Below are positions 48,567-49,495 of a stretch of DNA of 49,495 nt, in pieces. Source of the stretch: a virus; the IMG/VR virus record IMGVR_UViG_3300047566_000254, positions 1 to 49,495 of that record; one strand, given 5' to 3'. The stretch's first letter is position 1. Each line of letters begins with the position of its first letter. The position numbers and the translations under genes were made by a program. A model generated the notes under the pieces. That model did not search any database. It was not told the origin of the DNA and saw only the letters and a program-made list of their open reading frames with translations.

Positions 48567-49406
48567 TTAAAATATGTATCTAATTGTTTTTGTGTCAAAA
48601 TAACTGCCATATACTTCTTTGAACTGTTGAATCATCTTATTTTTGAGTTGCCACTGATACCGGATATTGTTATCTGCATAACTGGAATTCTTCTTTTCCT
48701 GTATGTCTGGCTTCCAGCACATTTCATTTACCTGCTCACTGTTTCTTTTGTACTGTATTTCATTGTAGGTAAGGAATATGCACTCTGATTTAAAGTCTAT
48801 ACCTTCCAGTTGTTGAAATAGTTTTTCGTACTCTTGTAACCAGTTATCATGATAAATGATTGGGCTGAAATTTATGTGCAGCTCAAACTGTTGTTGTAGC
48901 TTTTTAATTGAGCTTATTCTGTCTTGTATTTTGTCTGTATTGGGTTCAAGCACTGAGCTATACACCTGAGGCATAAGAGACACCCTAATTCTGTTTTTTT
49001 GAGGGTCAATTTTATACTCCTTCATCCTTGTAGGATACTTGGTAGCAAAAGTGCTCTTTAGTTTCTCATGACTATTGAAAAAGTCAAATACCTTCTGCCA
49101 ATCATAATACTTACCCATCAATGGTACATCAGTGCTGCAACCTATGTCAATACAGTAATACTTATCATCTACCTGGTTAGGTATCTTCTCCCATGGTTGT
49201 CTTTCTGTCCAGGTGTGTATAGAACGGAAGATATCTTCTATATTCTCATTCACATACACCCTGTCATTGTTATACCTGGAAACATAGCAGTAGCTTTTCA
49301 TGCAACCACCAAGACATCCGTACAAAAAATTAGGAGAAACAGCATCAGAACTTCTTCCATTACCCCTGGTCACCAGGGTTTTGGTTTTCTGTCTTATTAT
49401 CTTCAT
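48567..49406 (-). CDS. Radical SAM protein related to spore photoproduct lyase
   Basis: A 279-residue protein. FLYGCLGGCMKSYCYVSRY holds three Cys (C31, C35, C40) in a CX3CX4C spacing, one or two residues longer than the usual CX3CX2C, followed by Tyr as in radical SAM enzymes. Further matches to spore photoproduct lyase are IGCSTDVP (lyase: E-x-C-x-x-SD), FATKY, the PNTDKIQDRISSIKKLQ segment (lyase EpGT...R...a) and NFSPIIYHDNWLQEYEKLF (lyase aPI...GW..GY..Lf). It could repair pyrimidine photoproducts or modify DNA. The ATG at 49406 is chosen over 49427; it overlaps the upstream gene by 47 bases. Confidence 0.75.
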   Translation of the reverse strand: MKIIRQKTKTLVTRGNGRSSDAVSPNFLYGCLGGCMKSYCYVSRYNNDRVYVNENIEDIFRSIHTWTERQPWEKIPNQVDDKYYCIDIGCSTDVPLMGKYYDWQKVFDFFNSHEKLKSTFATKYPTRMKEYKIDPQKNRIRVSLMPQVYSSVLEPNTDKIQDRISSIKKLQQQFELHINFSPIIYHDNWLQEYEKLFQQLEGIDFKSECIFLTYNEIQYKRNSEQVNEMCWKPDIQEKKNSSYADNNIRYQWQLKNKMIQQFKEVYGSYFDTKTIRYIF

Positions 49407-49494
49407 AAAAAGAATCATATGGGTCATTCAAAGGAATGCCGGCATCTATTTTAGCCTGCTTTACATTTTTAGTTATTCCTTCTATGACATGATC
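49360..49494 (-). CDS. C-terminal end of an upstream gene, cut by the window edge
   Basis: The last 44 codons of a minus-strand gene are visible (KNVKQAKIDAGIPLNDPYDS and a polar tail ending in a TAA at 49360-49362). The frame is open to the window end. It overlaps the radical SAM start by 47 bases. The fragment is too short to identify. Confidence 0.5.
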   Translation of the reverse strand, partial: DHVIEGITKNVKQAKIDAGIPLNDPYDSFYEDNKTENQNPGDQG

Positions 49495-49495
49495 A

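Noticed and set aside
20000-49495. Plus-strand open frames opposite the minus block
   Set aside because: Composition is that of antisense reading (Phe/Ser/Leu/Tyr-rich), none has coupling or promoter, except 20199-20540 which is kept.
1-49495. CRISPR array, insertion sequence, integrase or attachment site
   Set aside because: No regularly spaced repeats, no transposase or integrase motifs, and no terminal inverted repeats with target duplications were seen.

Overview
The window looks like a large part of the genome of a crAss-like phage (Crassvirales) of a Bacteroidetes host. The main reasons are: (i) a giant, edge-truncated protein of more than 3,380 residues with the DFDID catalytic signature of the crAss-type RNA polymerase; (ii) a second giant multidomain protein right behind it; (iii) a lysis module after these; (iv) a long opposing block of short, tightly overlapping replication and accessory genes; and (v) host-type promoters with the Bacteroidetes -7 box TAnnTTTG. 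Genes are A+T rich, use the standard bacterial code (TAG is a true stop) and mostly lack Shine-Dalgarno sequences. The family assignment comes from recognised motifs only; no database search was run.

Layout. Positions 2-16154 (+) hold two giant genes: the polymerase, with a zincin (HEAFH) segment near its N-terminus, and a 1,994-residue protein that joins a histidine-phosphatase module in permuted order, a degenerate zincin and a PD-(D/E)XK nuclease. Such proteins are likely packaged and injected with the DNA. A strong terminator overlaps the last stop codon. One small gene (16170-16571, -) has its own host promoter. Positions 16707-19491 (+) hold the lysis cassette: a small unknown gene, a holin-like protein, a membrane/coiled-coil protein, a lipoprotein, a partly overlapping exported protein with a C-terminal membrane anchor, a GH108-type lysozyme and a secreted protein. 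One further plus gene, 20199-20540, has a divergent host promoter.

From 49495 down to 19492 nearly everything is on the minus strand. The recognisable replication and recombination genes, in transcription order, are: an SPL-like radical SAM protein, a ParB-like protein, an ExoX-C-terminal-like protein, a DUF6378-like protein, family A DNA polymerase, a candidate helicase loader, a DnaB/SF4 helicase, a Sak4-like ATPase, a candidate SSB, a degenerate DnaG-type primase, a UDG-fold protein, a PD-(D/E)XK resolvase-like protein, a RecE/Cas4-like nuclease, a RecA/UvsX recombinase, an HNH nuclease and a second UDG-fold protein. Dozens of small unknown genes lie between them. Three homing endonucleases of three different families (LAGLIDADG, GIY-YIG, HNH-AP2) are inserted in this block, each preceded by a TAnnTTTG box.

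The most interesting parts are: a ~370-nt gene-less, G+C-richer, highly structured segment (46815-47188) with a near-consensus host promoter exactly at its 5' end; pseudoknot-capable leaders in front of two homing endonuclease genes; two UDG-fold proteins with complementary active-site losses; the permuted histidine phosphatase in a giant virion-type protein; and intrinsic terminators inside the replication block, which suggest controlled readthrough.
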